The notes: generated from the sequence alone by a model not told the origin. 10,779 nucleotides of DNA from Citromicrobium sp. (GCA_003248395.1 QFNA01000060.1:1-10779), one strand, 5' to 3'; counted from the first letter of the stretch, positions 1-7,557 are shown. Numbers and translations: made by a program.

Positions 1-2123
1 CCCGTCAGCGCTTCGATCCGGCGCACGCCCGAGCTGACGGCACTCTCGGACACGATCTTGAACAGCGCGATATCGCCCGTCGCGTCGACATGCGTGCCAC
101 CGCACAGCTCGACCGAATAATTGCGCCCCTCCCCGCCTTTCCGTCCCATCGAAAGCACGCGCACTTCCTCACCGTATTTCTCGCCGAACAGGGCAAGCGC
201 GCCGGCCTCGACTGCTTCGTCGGGGGACATAAGGCGCGTGCCGACCGGTTCGTTCGCGCGAATTTCCTCGTTCACCTCGTTCTCGACCGCGGCGATGTCT
301 TCGTCGCTCAGCGGCTTGGGATGCGAAAAATCGAAACGGAAGCGATCGTCGGCGACCAGCGATCCCTTTTGCGTGACGTGATCGCCCAGCCGGTTGCGCA
401 AGGCCGCGTGCACCAGGTGCGTCGCGGAATGGTTGGCCCGGATGCGGTCGCGCCGTTCGGCTTCGATCGTCAGGTGCACCGCATCGCCCAAGGAAACCGC
501 GCCCTTGGTCACCCGGCCCGAATGCGCATGCAGGCGGCCCAGCGGCTTGGATGTGGTCTCCACTACGAACGCAAATCCGTCGGGCGTCCAGATCCTGCCC
601 GCATCGCCCGACTGACCGCCGCTTTCGCCATAGAAAGGCGTCTGGTTGGTCAGGATCGTGACATCCTCGCCCTCGGCGGCGGACGGCACTTCTGCGCCGT
701 CCTTGACGATTGCGACCACTGCGCCCTCGCCCGTGGTCGAGGCATAGCCGGTGAATTCGGTCGATCCCTCGCGCTCGGCAATATCGAACCAGACATCGTC
801 GCTTGCGGTGTCGCCCGAACCCTTCCAGGCAGCGCGCGCCGCCTCCTTTTGCCGGGCCATCGCCTGGTCGAAACCGCCCCGGTCGACGCCGATTCCCCGC
901 GCGCGCAACGCGTCTTCGGTCAGGTCGTAAGGGAATCCGTAGGTGTCATAGAGCTTGAAGGCGGTCTCGCCGTCGAGCATGCCCCCTTCCGCCAGTTCGG
1001 CGGTGGCATCGTCGAGCAGGCGCAAACCCTTGTCCAGCGTCCGCCGGAACTGCGTTTCCTCGCGCTCGAGCACTTCCTGCAGCAGCGCCTGCCCGCGCGC
1101 GAGTTCGGGATAGGCCGCACCCATCTCGGTCACCAGCGCAGGCACGAGGCGGTGCATGAGCGGCTTGGATGCGCCCAGCAAATGGGCGTGCCGCATCGCG
1201 CGCCGCATGATCCGGCGAAGGACATATCCGCGCCCTTCATTGCTCGGAAGGACGCCATCGGCGAGCAGGAAGCTGGTCGAGCGCAAGTGGTCGGCAATCA
1301 CCCGGTGGCTCGCCTGCGCGCCGCCTTCCGCCGCCACTCCGGTCAAATTCTCCGATGCGGCGATCAGGGCCCTGAACTGGTCGGTATCGTAATTGTCGTG
1401 GACGCCCTGCATGACCGCGGCAAGCCGCTCGATGCCCATGCCCGTATCGATGCTCGGGCGCGGCAATTCGCCGACGATCTCGTCGTTCTCCTGCTCGTAT
1501 TGCATGAACACGAGATTCCAGATCTCGACGAAGCGGTCGCCATCCTCTTCGGGCGATCCGGGAGGGCCGCCCCAGATGTGGTCGCCGTGATCGTAGAAGA
1601 TCTCCGAACACGGTCCGCAGGGGCCATCCGAACCCATCGCCCAGAAATTGTCCTTGGTCGGGATCCGGATGATTTTCTCGTCGGCGAAACCCGTGATCCC
1701 TTTCCAGAGCTCGAACGCTTCGTCGTCGGTATGGTAGACCGTGATCGTCAGCTTTTCAGGGGGAATGTTCCAGGCGTCCGTCAGCAGCGTCCACGCATGG
1801 CCGATCGCCTGCTCCTTGAAATAGTCGCCGAAGCTGAAATTGCCGAGCATCTCGAAAAAGGTGTGATGCCGTGCCGTGTAGCCGACATTGTCGAGATCGT
1901 TATGCTTGCCGCCCGCACGCACGCATTTCTGCGCGCTGGTCGCGCGCGGTGCCGGCGGGGTTTCGAGACCGGTAAAGGCGTTCTTGAACGGCACCATGCC
2001 CGCATTCACGAACATCAGCGTCGGATCGCTGTAGGGGATCAGCGGTGCGCTCTGCACCTCGCTGTGATCGTTCGAGGCGAAATAATCGAGGAAAGAACGG
2101 CGGATTTCGTTGGTCGACTGCAT
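1..2123 (-). CDS. alaS: Alanyl-tRNA synthetase (AlaRS), 3' end cut off by window edge
   Basis: Class II aminoacyl-tRNA synthetase that charges tRNA-Ala in the cytoplasm and clears mischarged Ser- and Gly-tRNA-Ala. The window holds the first 707 codons; bacterial AlaRS is usually about 870-890 residues, so roughly the last 170 residues (C-Ala domain) lie outside. Seen: class II motif 2 region around residues 86-102 (HHTFFEMLGNFSFGDYFK), motif 3 around 224-231 (DTGMGIER), and the editing-domain metal site H565-x3-H569 (HSATH) plus C674 and H678 (CGGTH), close to the E. coli positions. Start: ATG at 2123, fixed by an in-frame TAA four codons upstream (2133-2135). The sequence directly before the ATG has only a weak Shine-Dalgarno, while a perfect one lies further up before a small frame (see 2133-2165). 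Gene order places alaS behind the GST gene and recA, in the same direction. Confidence 0.98.
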   Translation of the reverse strand, partial: MQSTNEIRRSFLDYFASNDHSEVQSAPLIPYSDPTLMFVNAGMVPFKNAFTGLETPPAPRATSAQKCVRAGGKHNDLDNVGYTARHHTFFEMLGNFSFGDYFKEQAIGHAWTLLTDAWNIPPEKLTITVYHTDDEAFELWKGITGFADEKIIRIPTKDNFWAMGSDGPCGPCSEIFYDHGDHIWGGPPGSPEEDGDRFVEIWNLVFMQYEQENDEIVGELPRPSIDTGMGIERLAAVMQGVHDNYDTDQFRALIAASENLTGVAAEGGAQASHRVIADHLRSTSFLLADGVLPSNEGRGYVLRRIMRRAMRHAHLLGASKPLMHRLVPALVTEMGAAYPELARGQALLQEVLEREETQFRRTLDKGLRLLDDATAELAEGGMLDGETAFKLYDTYGFPYDLTEDALRARGIGVDRGGFDQAMARQKEAARAAWKGSGDTASDDVWFDIAEREGSTEFTGYASTTGEGAVVAIVKDGAEVPSAAEGEDVTILTNQTPFYGESGGQSGDAGRIWTPDGFAFVVETTSKPLGRLHAHSGRVTKGAVSLGDAVHLTIEAERRDRIRANHSATHLVHAALRNRLGDHVTQKGSLVADDRFRFDFSHPKPLSDEDIAAVENEVNEEIRANEPVGTRLMSPDEAVEAGALALFGEKYGEEVRVLSMGRKGGEGRNYSVELCGGTHVDATGDIALFKIVSESAVSSGVRRIEALT

Positions 2124-2132
2124 CCCGTGCAG

Positions 2133-2165
2133 TTAGGCAATCGCCGTCCGTGCGACAAGCGCCAA
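2133..2165 (-). promoter_or_regulatory. Candidate Ala-rich leader peptide upstream of alaS
   Basis: A perfect Shine-Dalgarno AGGAGGT (complement of 2169-2175) is followed after 3 nt (4 nt from the last G) by TTG and ten sense codons reading M-A-L-V-A-R-T-A-I-A, then TAA at 2133-2135. Four of ten codons are alanine. The stop lies 9 nt before the alaS ATG and in the same frame, so ribosomes ending here could reinitiate on alaS, whose own Shine-Dalgarno is weak. The spacing is short and TTG starts are uncommon, and alanine codons are frequent in GC-rich DNA, so chance is a real alternative. That it regulates alaS is inference. Confidence 0.3.
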
Positions 2166-2198
2166 TGGACCTCCTGGCGTGCCTCAAGAAAGAGTGAT

Positions 2199-2215
2199 GA
2201 GATTAGCCCAATCTC
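2199..2215. repeat. 17-bp inverted repeat in the alaS upstream region
   Basis: GAGATT-AGCCC-AATCTC, perfect 6-bp arms around a 5-bp centre, 76 bp upstream of the alaS ATG and 24 bp upstream of the AGGAGGT site. It could be a protein-binding site or a small RNA hairpin. E. coli AlaRS is known to repress its own gene by binding a palindrome at the promoter; whether this repeat plays such a part is only a guess. Confidence 0.35.
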
Positions 2216-2314
2216 CCGGCGGCACTGAACCGTGTGACAATACAGGGCGCGCTATCGCTCTTCGGGAAGGGATGCCCAGCCTCCATGCCGTCATCGTAAG
2301 CTTTCAGGGCCGAT

Positions 2315-2331
2315 GGAGATTGTCACTCTCC
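2315..2331 (-). terminator. Weak hairpin downstream of the GST gene
   Basis: GGAGA and TCTCC arms of 5 bp enclose a 7-nt loop, about 50 bp past the GST stop codon. No run of U follows on the minus-strand RNA, so this is not a standard intrinsic terminator. It is the only hairpin I noticed in the distal half of the 257-bp GST-alaS gap; the rest of 2216-2380 shows nothing I recognise. Confidence 0.15.
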
Positions 2332-2380
2332 GGATATTGGCCCGCGGCTGCCACGCTTGCGACACACGGCCTTGGCGCAA

Positions 2381-3007
2381 TTACCAGATGAAGTAGGGGC
2401 CGCCCTTTTCCCTTGCGCGTTGCCAGGCAGGCCGTGCGTGGATCGCCTCGACGAAGCGGGCCATCTTCGGTGCCGCCTCCGCATAGCCCTGCATGATCGC
2501 AATCTCGGCCGGGAAACTCATCATGATATCGGCGGCCGACCAATCGTCGCCCACGAAATGCAAGGAGTCGCTGATGCGGTCTTCGGCAAAGGCAACATGC
2601 GCCGCCAGTTGCTCGTCGATCCGCGGGGCCAATGGCTTTGCCGCCTCGCCCAGCCTCGCCGTATAGAGTTTCAGCATAACGGGTACGAAGAACGAGCTTT
2701 CGGCAAACTGCATCCATTGCAGATAGTCGATCCACGCGTCGCTCGCGCGATCGGGCAACCAGTCCTTGCCGCCATACCGTTCGCACAGATATTCGATGAT
2801 CGCGCCGCTCTCGCCGATCATCCGCGTGCCATCCTCGATGACCGGCGACTTGCCCAGCGGGTGGACCGCCTTCAACTCTGCCGGGGCGAGATTTGTCTGT
2901 CCGTCACGCTGGTAATGCTCGAGTTCGTATTCCAGCCCCAATTCCTCCAGCAACCAGAGAACTCTCTGCGAACGGCTGTTGTTGAGATGGTGCAGAACGA
3001 TGGTCAC
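2381..3007 (-). CDS. Glutathione S-transferase family protein
   Basis: Cytosolic GST-fold protein of 208 residues, the usual length. The N-terminal thioredoxin-like domain (residues 1-80) starts MTIVLHHLNNSRSQRVLWLL, with Ser11 or Ser13 as candidate glutathione-activating residue, the cis-proline P55 in GKSPVIED, and E66-S67 (GESGAIIEYL), which bind the glutathione gamma-glutamyl part in this family. The rest (about 90-208) is the helical C-terminal domain. The substrate cannot be read from sequence. Start: GTG at 3007, chosen because AAGGAG sits 7 nt upstream and the GST fold begins right there; the frame stays open upstream to 3214, but that stretch is repeats without GST similarity. It lies 336 bp behind recA, with its own upstream region carrying a GTTC-N7-GTTC box, so DNA-damage control is possible. 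Family certain, function open. Confidence 0.93.
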   Translation of the reverse strand: MTIVLHHLNNSRSQRVLWLLEELGLEYELEHYQRDGQTNLAPAELKAVHPLGKSPVIEDGTRMIGESGAIIEYLCERYGGKDWLPDRASDAWIDYLQWMQFAESSFFVPVMLKLYTARLGEAAKPLAPRIDEQLAAHVAFAEDRISDSLHFVGDDWSAADIMMSFPAEIAIMQGYAEAAPKMARFVEAIHARPAWQRAREKGGPYFIW

Positions 3008-3014
3008 TGGCGAA

Positions 3015-3020
3015 CTCCTT
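3015..3020 (-). promoter_or_regulatory. Ribosome-binding site of the GST gene
   Basis: AAGGAG on the minus strand, 7 nt before GTG at 3007. It decides the start, since the reading frame itself is open for another 69 codons upstream. Confidence 0.85.
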
Positions 3021-3059
3021 GCGAGATTCCTGCGCGAGATTTCCGGGCGAGATATTGGC
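3021..3059. repeat. 13-bp tandem repeat, three units
   Basis: GCGAGATT starts at 3021 and 3034, and GCGAGATA at 3047, an exact 13-bp period. Units 1 and 2 agree at 10 of 13 bases, units 2 and 3 at 9 of 13. The array sits between the SOS-type box and the GST ribosome-binding site, so it would fall in the leader or core promoter of the GST gene. A -10-like AATATC (complement of 3051-3056) lies inside unit 3. A binding site for a regulator is one possibility; simple duplication is another. Confidence 0.5.
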
Positions 3060-3075
3060 CGCAATTCCCTGGCGC

Positions 3076-3090
3076 GAACCTTGGTCGAAC
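3076..3090 (-). promoter_or_regulatory. SOS (LexA) box candidate upstream of the GST gene
   Basis: Minus strand reads GTTC-GACCAAG-GTTC, a perfect match to the alphaproteobacterial LexA box GTTC-N7-GTTC. It lies 69-83 bp before the GST GTG; the recA box is 78-92 bp before the recA ATG. A -10-like AATATC follows 19 bp downstream, similar in layout to recA, where the -10-like hexamer follows after 17 bp. A rough estimate from base composition is about 0.2 chance matches per window on both strands, so one in this small promoter gap is unlikely but not impossible. LexA binding is inferred. Confidence 0.6.
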
Positions 3091-3127
3091 CGACAGACGA
3101 TGCGCGGCGTTCCCGCATGAGTCCATT

Positions 3128-3190
3128 GTCCATCTGACACGGGAGGGCGTCGATCTGACACGGGAGGGGGTCGACCCGACACGGAACCGG
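3128..3190. repeat. 21-bp tandem repeat, three units
   Basis: Units at 3128-3148, 3149-3169 and 3170-3190, each beginning GTC and containing GACACGG. Units 1 and 2 match at 19 of 21 bases, units 2 and 3 at 16 of 21; a further decayed copy may follow at 3191-3205. The period is a multiple of three and close to two helical turns. No spacers separate the units, so it is not CRISPR. It may be an array of operator sites upstream of the GST promoter or a recent slippage product. Confidence 0.75.
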
Positions 3191-3303
3191 CCGATACGGG
3201 ACGGGCATCGCCACTGCACCAACACCTGTTAAATCGCCACCCTATGTCCGATCGCCAACCCTCGTCAGATCAACCGGGCACGCCAGCCGCATCTGATGCC
3301 CTT

Positions 3304-3341
3304 CGCCAGAACAGGCGCTCTCGCTCCGTCCCGACGCGAGA
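3304..3341 (-). terminator. Two adjacent hairpins just after recA
   Basis: Starting 2 bp past the recA stop, TCTCGC (3319-3324) pairs perfectly with GCGAGA (3336-3341), and CGCC (3304-3307) with GGCG (3314-3317). Together they could end or protect the recA transcript. No U-run follows, so a classic intrinsic terminator is not shown; confidence is low. Confidence 0.3.
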
Positions 3342-3343
3342 CC

Positions 3344-4405
<1,062 letters not shown>

Positions 4406-4412
4406 GACATTA

Positions 4413-4419
4413 CCCCTTT
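4413..4419 (-). promoter_or_regulatory. Ribosome-binding site of recA
   Basis: AAAGGGG on the minus strand, 7 nt before the ATG at 4405. It supports this start over the upstream TTG at 4450. Confidence 0.75.
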
Positions 4420-4459
4420 CGCTTTTCCAGAGCCGCACGGGACTCTTCAACGGGAAAGC

Positions 4460-4488
4460 GATGTATCCGGTTTGTTCCGGAAGAACAA
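4460..4488 (-). promoter_or_regulatory. Putative recA promoter
   Basis: A -35-like TTGTTC (complement of 4483-4488) is separated by 17 bp from a -10-like TACATC (complement of 4460-4465). Both match the sigma-70 consensus only partly (3 of 6 each). Transcription would begin near 4453, giving a leader of about 50 nt. The -35 overlaps the SOS box, so bound LexA would block RNA polymerase. Confidence 0.45.
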
Positions 4489-4497
4489 GGGGGGAAC
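4483..4497 (-). promoter_or_regulatory. SOS (LexA) box of recA
   Basis: Minus strand reads GTTC-CCCCCTT-GTTC, a perfect GTTC-N7-GTTC direct repeat, the LexA target known in alphaproteobacteria. It lies 78-92 bp before the recA ATG, overlaps the putative -35, and sits between the cckA stop and recA. LexA control of recA is established in this class; the lexA gene is not in the window. Confidence 0.85.
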
Positions 4498-4504
4498 GGA
4501 ATTT

Positions 4505-6976
4505 TTATTCAGGGCCTTGCGTCGCCAGCACCTCGGCGACTTTCGCATTGATCTGCTGCACGCTGAAGGGCTTGGCGATGAAATGCATGTTCTCGATGTC
4601 GATGTCGTTGCGCAGCTGCTCTTCGGCGTAGCCTGACATGAACAGGATCGGCAGCCGGGGCTTCACGTTGCGGATGGCGCGCGCCATGGCCGGCCCGTCC
4701 ATCGCCGGCATCACGACGTCCGATACGACGAGATCGAATTCGAGCTCGCCATTGGCGACGAGGCCCAGCCCTTCTTCACCGTCACGCGCCGAGGTGACCT
4801 GGTATCCGGCCCGTTTCAGCGCGCGTTCGGCCACGGCGCGCACCATGTCCTCGTCCTCGACCAGCAGCAGCTTGCCCCCGCCCGACCATTCGCTCGGCCG
4901 CGGATCCTCGAGCTCCGGTGCCCTCCTCGCTTCGGGCAGCTCGCCCTTGTGCACCGGCAGGTACACGCTGAACCGCGCCCCGGCAGGCTGCCCGTTCGTT
5001 GCGCCGACATTGTCGGCAAAGATAAAGCCGTTGGACTGCTTGACGATCCCGTAGACCGTCGACAGCCCGAGGCCGGTGCCCTTCCCCTGGTCCTTCGTCG
5101 AGAAGAAGGGCTCGAAGATCTTCGGCAGGTGTTCGGACGGGACCCCGCCGCCCGTATCCTGCACGATCAGCACGGTGTAATCGTCGGCGGGCATGATATC
5201 GATGCCCATCTTGCGCACGTCGCGCGCCGACACGCGCCGCGTGGCGATGGTGAGCCGCCCCTTGAGATCGGGCCTCCCCAGACGATCGGCATAGGTCTGC
5301 ATCGCGTCGCGCGCGTTCACGGCCAGATTGATGATGACCTGCTCGAGCTGCTGCGGGTCGGCCCTCACCAGGCCGAGCTCGCGGTCGTGGCGCACGGCAA
5401 TCTCGACCTTTTCGCCCATCAGCCGCTTGAGCAGCTGGCTGACCTCGCTGATGACATCGGGCAGCTGCAGCACGACGGGCCGCAGCGTCTGCTGCCTGCT
5501 GAAGGCAAGCAATTGCCGCGTCAGGCTGGCTGCGCGGTTGGAATTGGCCTTGATCTGCTGGATGTCGTCGTAATCGCTGTCGCCGGGCGTGTGCCGCAGC
5601 AACATCAGGTCGCAATAGCCGATGATCGCCGTGAGGACGTTGTTGAAATCATGCGCGACGCCGCCCGCAAGCTGCCCGACCGCCTGCATCTTGGTCGCCT
5701 GGGCGACCTGCCGGCGCAGCCGCGTTTCCTCGCTCGAATCCCTGATCGACAGCAGCACCGCTGCCGAACCCAGCCCGCGAATACCGGCCAGGCCGATCGA
5801 GACGGGCTCTTCCGGATCGCTGGCCAGCCGCACCGCCATGTCGCCGCTCGCGGTGATCCCCTTGGCGAAACGGCGCACCGTGTCGGCGATGGCGGCCTTG
5901 TCCTCGCGCACCACCAGGTCGCTCGGGAATTGCGTGATGCCTTCCTTGTCGCGCCGCACCGCGCTGAGGAAGGCCTTGTTCGCGAACAGGAACCTGCCGT
6001 CGCGATCGGTCAATGCCAGGCCCAGCGGCAACGCCGTCAGCAAGGATTCGAGCTGCGGGATCGCCGCATTGCCATTGGCCTGCCAACCCCCGCCGATGCC
6101 GACGCCGCTGTCGATCAGCATCATCAGCGACGGCGCTTCCGCCGCGGTCGATACCTTGTCTTCGTCTGCCACGTCGAGCGGGATGTGGACCAGCGTTTGC
6201 GGCGTGCCCTGCTGCCCCTCGCTGGCGAAGAAAATCCGGTCCCGATCGTCCGAGCGCAGCAGCTGGACGAACTCCTTGCCCTTCAACGGCTTGCCGGCGG
6301 TTCCTAGCGCCCGTTCGGAAAAACCCGGTGTCGCCGATTCGACGATCCCGTCCGGGGCGACGAGAGCCATCTCGATACCGGCGCGCGACATGACGGCACC
6401 AAATGGTCCCGCAAGCTGGTCGACAAGCCCCTCATGGCTTTGCTGGTGGACGATTTCGGCGAAGCGGATGACGAGGAAATCCTCCCCGCGTCCGACCCGT
6501 TCGAACCGCACGCGAAACCGGCGGCCATCTGCCGCCAGGTCGAGACCGCTCTTCTCGGCAAAGCCTTCGCGCCACGCCTGTTTCATCGCATCGGCAAAGG
6601 CGCGCTTGCCCTTCGCGTCGAACGCGATTTCCTGCGGGGTCGCATCCGATCCGAACCACGCCTCATAGGTCGAATTTGCGCAGGTGAGCCGGTTGGCCCG
6701 GTCGAGCACCACGACCGCACGCCGCCGGTTCTCGATCGCCGCGGCGGTGACCGCCCAGTCGGGCAGTGCCACCGCAGTATCCTCCGGCTCGGGTTTCACG
6801 CGTGCCGCGAGCAGCAGGGCGAGGATGATCGTCAGCAAACCGCCGCCAAAGGCGATCGCGACCAGCCCCGATCCGGCGACGATCCAGACCATGACGACCG
6901 ACGCCGCCAGCGCGAGCGCAATGCCCAGCACGAGCGGTATCGGCGGAAGGCTCGCCGGATCCTGGTCGAACCTCAT
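4505..6976 (-). CDS. cckA: Cell-cycle hybrid sensor histidine kinase CckA
   Basis: Membrane-bound hybrid kinase that, in alphaproteobacteria, phosphorylates ChpT and through it CtrA and CpdR. It has 823 residues. Order: two membrane helices (about 13-33 and 37-58) in a short N-terminus; a PAS-like region about 80-175; a second PAS-like region about 308-425 (LPLGLALTDRDGRFLFANKA); HisKA with phosphoacceptor H442 (GVAHDFNNVLTAIIGY); ATPase with N box near 545-560 (VIINLAVNARDAM), G1 DTGGGVP near 605 and G2 GKGTGLGLS near 628; then a receiver domain from about 700 with D753 (VVSDVVMPAMDG) and a Lys near 800 (FIAKPFS). All catalytic residues are present. Start: ATG at 6976, overlapping the stop of the DUF2062 gene as ATGA with GAAGG upstream. 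The frame is open upstream to 7153, but that part overlaps DUF2062 and lacks family character. Whole architecture and motifs fit CckA; ChpT and CtrA lie outside. Confidence 0.93.
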   Translation of the reverse strand: MRFDQDPASLPPIPLVLGIALALAASVVMVWIVAGSGLVAIAFGGGLLTIILALLLAARVKPEPEDTAVALPDWAVTAAAIENRRRAVVVLDRANRLTCANSTYEAWFGSDATPQEIAFDAKGKRAFADAMKQAWREGFAEKSGLDLAADGRRFRVRFERVGRGEDFLVIRFAEIVHQQSHEGLVDQLAGPFGAVMSRAGIEMALVAPDGIVESATPGFSERALGTAGKPLKGKEFVQLLRSDDRDRIFFASEGQQGTPQTLVHIPLDVADEDKVSTAAEAPSLMMLIDSGVGIGGGWQANGNAAIPQLESLLTALPLGLALTDRDGRFLFANKAFLSAVRRDKEGITQFPSDLVVREDKAAIADTVRRFAKGITASGDMAVRLASDPEEPVSIGLAGIRGLGSAAVLLSIRDSSEETRLRRQVAQATKMQAVGQLAGGVAHDFNNVLTAIIGYCDLMLLRHTPGDSDYDDIQQIKANSNRAASLTRQLLAFSRQQTLRPVVLQLPDVISEVSQLLKRLMGEKVEIAVRHDRELGLVRADPQQLEQVIINLAVNARDAMQTYADRLGRPDLKGRLTIATRRVSARDVRKMGIDIMPADDYTVLIVQDTGGGVPSEHLPKIFEPFFSTKDQGKGTGLGLSTVYGIVKQSNGFIFADNVGATNGQPAGARFSVYLPVHKGELPEARRAPELEDPRPSEWSGGGKLLLVEDEDMVRAVAERALKRAGYQVTSARDGEEGLGLVANGELEFDLVVSDVVMPAMDGPAMARAIRNVKPRLPILFMSGYAEEQLRNDIDIENMHFIAKPFSVQQINAKVAEVLATQGPE

Positions 6977-7557
6977 TCGGCGCTGCCTTCGAGGCGCTCG
7001 TCGAGACGCTCTTCCATCATTTTCAATCGATGCTTGCGTCGACGTGCCACGGTGATCCGCCAGAAAAAACTTGCCACGAGATAGCCGATCCCCGCACTCA
7101 CGACGGCCAGGATCAGGAATCCGAACGCCGTCACACCGCCCAGTTCCAGCCATCGCGCCAGGGCGCCGCTATCGTCTGCCAGATGGCCGGCTCCGGCACC
7201 GACCGCCGCATCGAGATTGAGCACGAGGCGCCCGACCCTGTTCGCAATAACCAGCCAGAATGGCAATGTGAAAGGATTGGTCACGAAGGTGACCAGCGCC
7301 GACAGCGGGACGTTGGCGCGCGCCGGTAACGCCAGGAACGCTGCCAGGAATATCTGCCCGATCGGCACGATGAAGGCGGCGAACAGCCCCAGCGCAACGC
7401 CGCGCGGCACGCTGCGGCGCGTGAACCGCCAGAGTTCCGGGGTCAGGAAACGATGCGCGATCGGCTTGAGATACTTGTTCTCGGCCATCTCCTCGCGCGA
7501 CGGCATGTATTTGCGAAACCGGTCCGCGAGGAACGTCTTGGAACGGAAACTGGTCAT
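6973..7557 (-). CDS. DUF2062 domain membrane protein
   Basis: Small integral membrane protein of 194 residues with the DUF2062 pattern: a basic N-terminus (KYLKPIAHRFLTPELWRFTR), then RSVPRGVALGLFAAFIVPIG and the conserved TNPFTLPFWLVIANRVG segment between hydrophobic helices, a last helix (GFLILAVVSAGIGYLVASFF), and a charged tail ending in KMMEERLDERLEGSAE. The molecular function of the family is not known. The stop overlaps the cckA start by 4 nt, so the two are probably translationally coupled. Start: ATG at 7557 is preferred because the conserved region follows it; ATG at 7581 would add 8 residues. Neither has a good Shine-Dalgarno, so the start is uncertain. Confidence 0.85.
   Translation of the reverse strand: MTSFRSKTFLADRFRKYMPSREEMAENKYLKPIAHRFLTPELWRFTRRSVPRGVALGLFAAFIVPIGQIFLAAFLALPARANVPLSALVTFVTNPFTLPFWLVIANRVGRLVLNLDAAVGAGAGHLADDSGALARWLELGGVTAFGFLILAVVSAGIGYLVASFFWRITVARRRKHRLKMMEERLDERLEGSAE

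Larger units (their letters stand above)
3008..3343. other. 336-bp recA-GST intergenic region, repeat-rich
   Basis: Non-coding gap between the recA stop and the GST start. From the recA side it holds two small hairpins (3304-3341), a plain stretch (about 3206-3303), a 21-bp tandem repeat (3128-3190), an SOS-type box (3076-3090), a 13-bp tandem repeat (3021-3059) and the GST ribosome-binding site. A short frame (complement 3225-3004) ends in a TGA overlapping the GST GTG, but it has no Shine-Dalgarno and its sequence is mostly the repeat, so I do not call it a gene. Confidence 0.8.

Noticed and set aside
90..2228. A 712-codon open frame on the plus strand, antisense to alaS
   Set aside because: It mirrors alaS codon by codon in a GC-rich genome, where third-position bias removes stops from an antisense frame. 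No known protein family is visible in its translation and the sense frame has all AlaRS motifs.
3128..3190. CRISPR-like array
   Set aside because: The 21-bp units abut directly with no spacers, and no cas gene is near.
3008..3214. N-terminal extension of the GST protein by 69 residues
   Set aside because: The frame is open, but the extension encodes only the 21-bp and 13-bp repeats, and AAGGAG lies 7 nt before the GTG at 3007 where the GST fold begins.
3004..3225. A 73-codon frame on the minus strand ending in a TGA that overlaps the GST GTG
   Set aside because: No Shine-Dalgarno, GTG start, translation made mostly of the repeat array. The overlap is suggestive of coupling but not enough.
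4472..4488. Intrinsic terminator of cckA (TTGTTC and GAACAA arms)
   Set aside because: The stem is AT-rich and no U-run follows; the half-sites are better explained by the recA operator.
4949..6307. A 452-codon open frame on the plus strand, antisense to cckA
   Set aside because: Shadow of cckA, whose sense frame carries complete kinase and receiver motifs.
6977..7153. Longer CckA starting at 7153
   Set aside because: It would overlap most of the DUF2062 C-terminus and adds residues without family character; the ATGA junction gives a better start.
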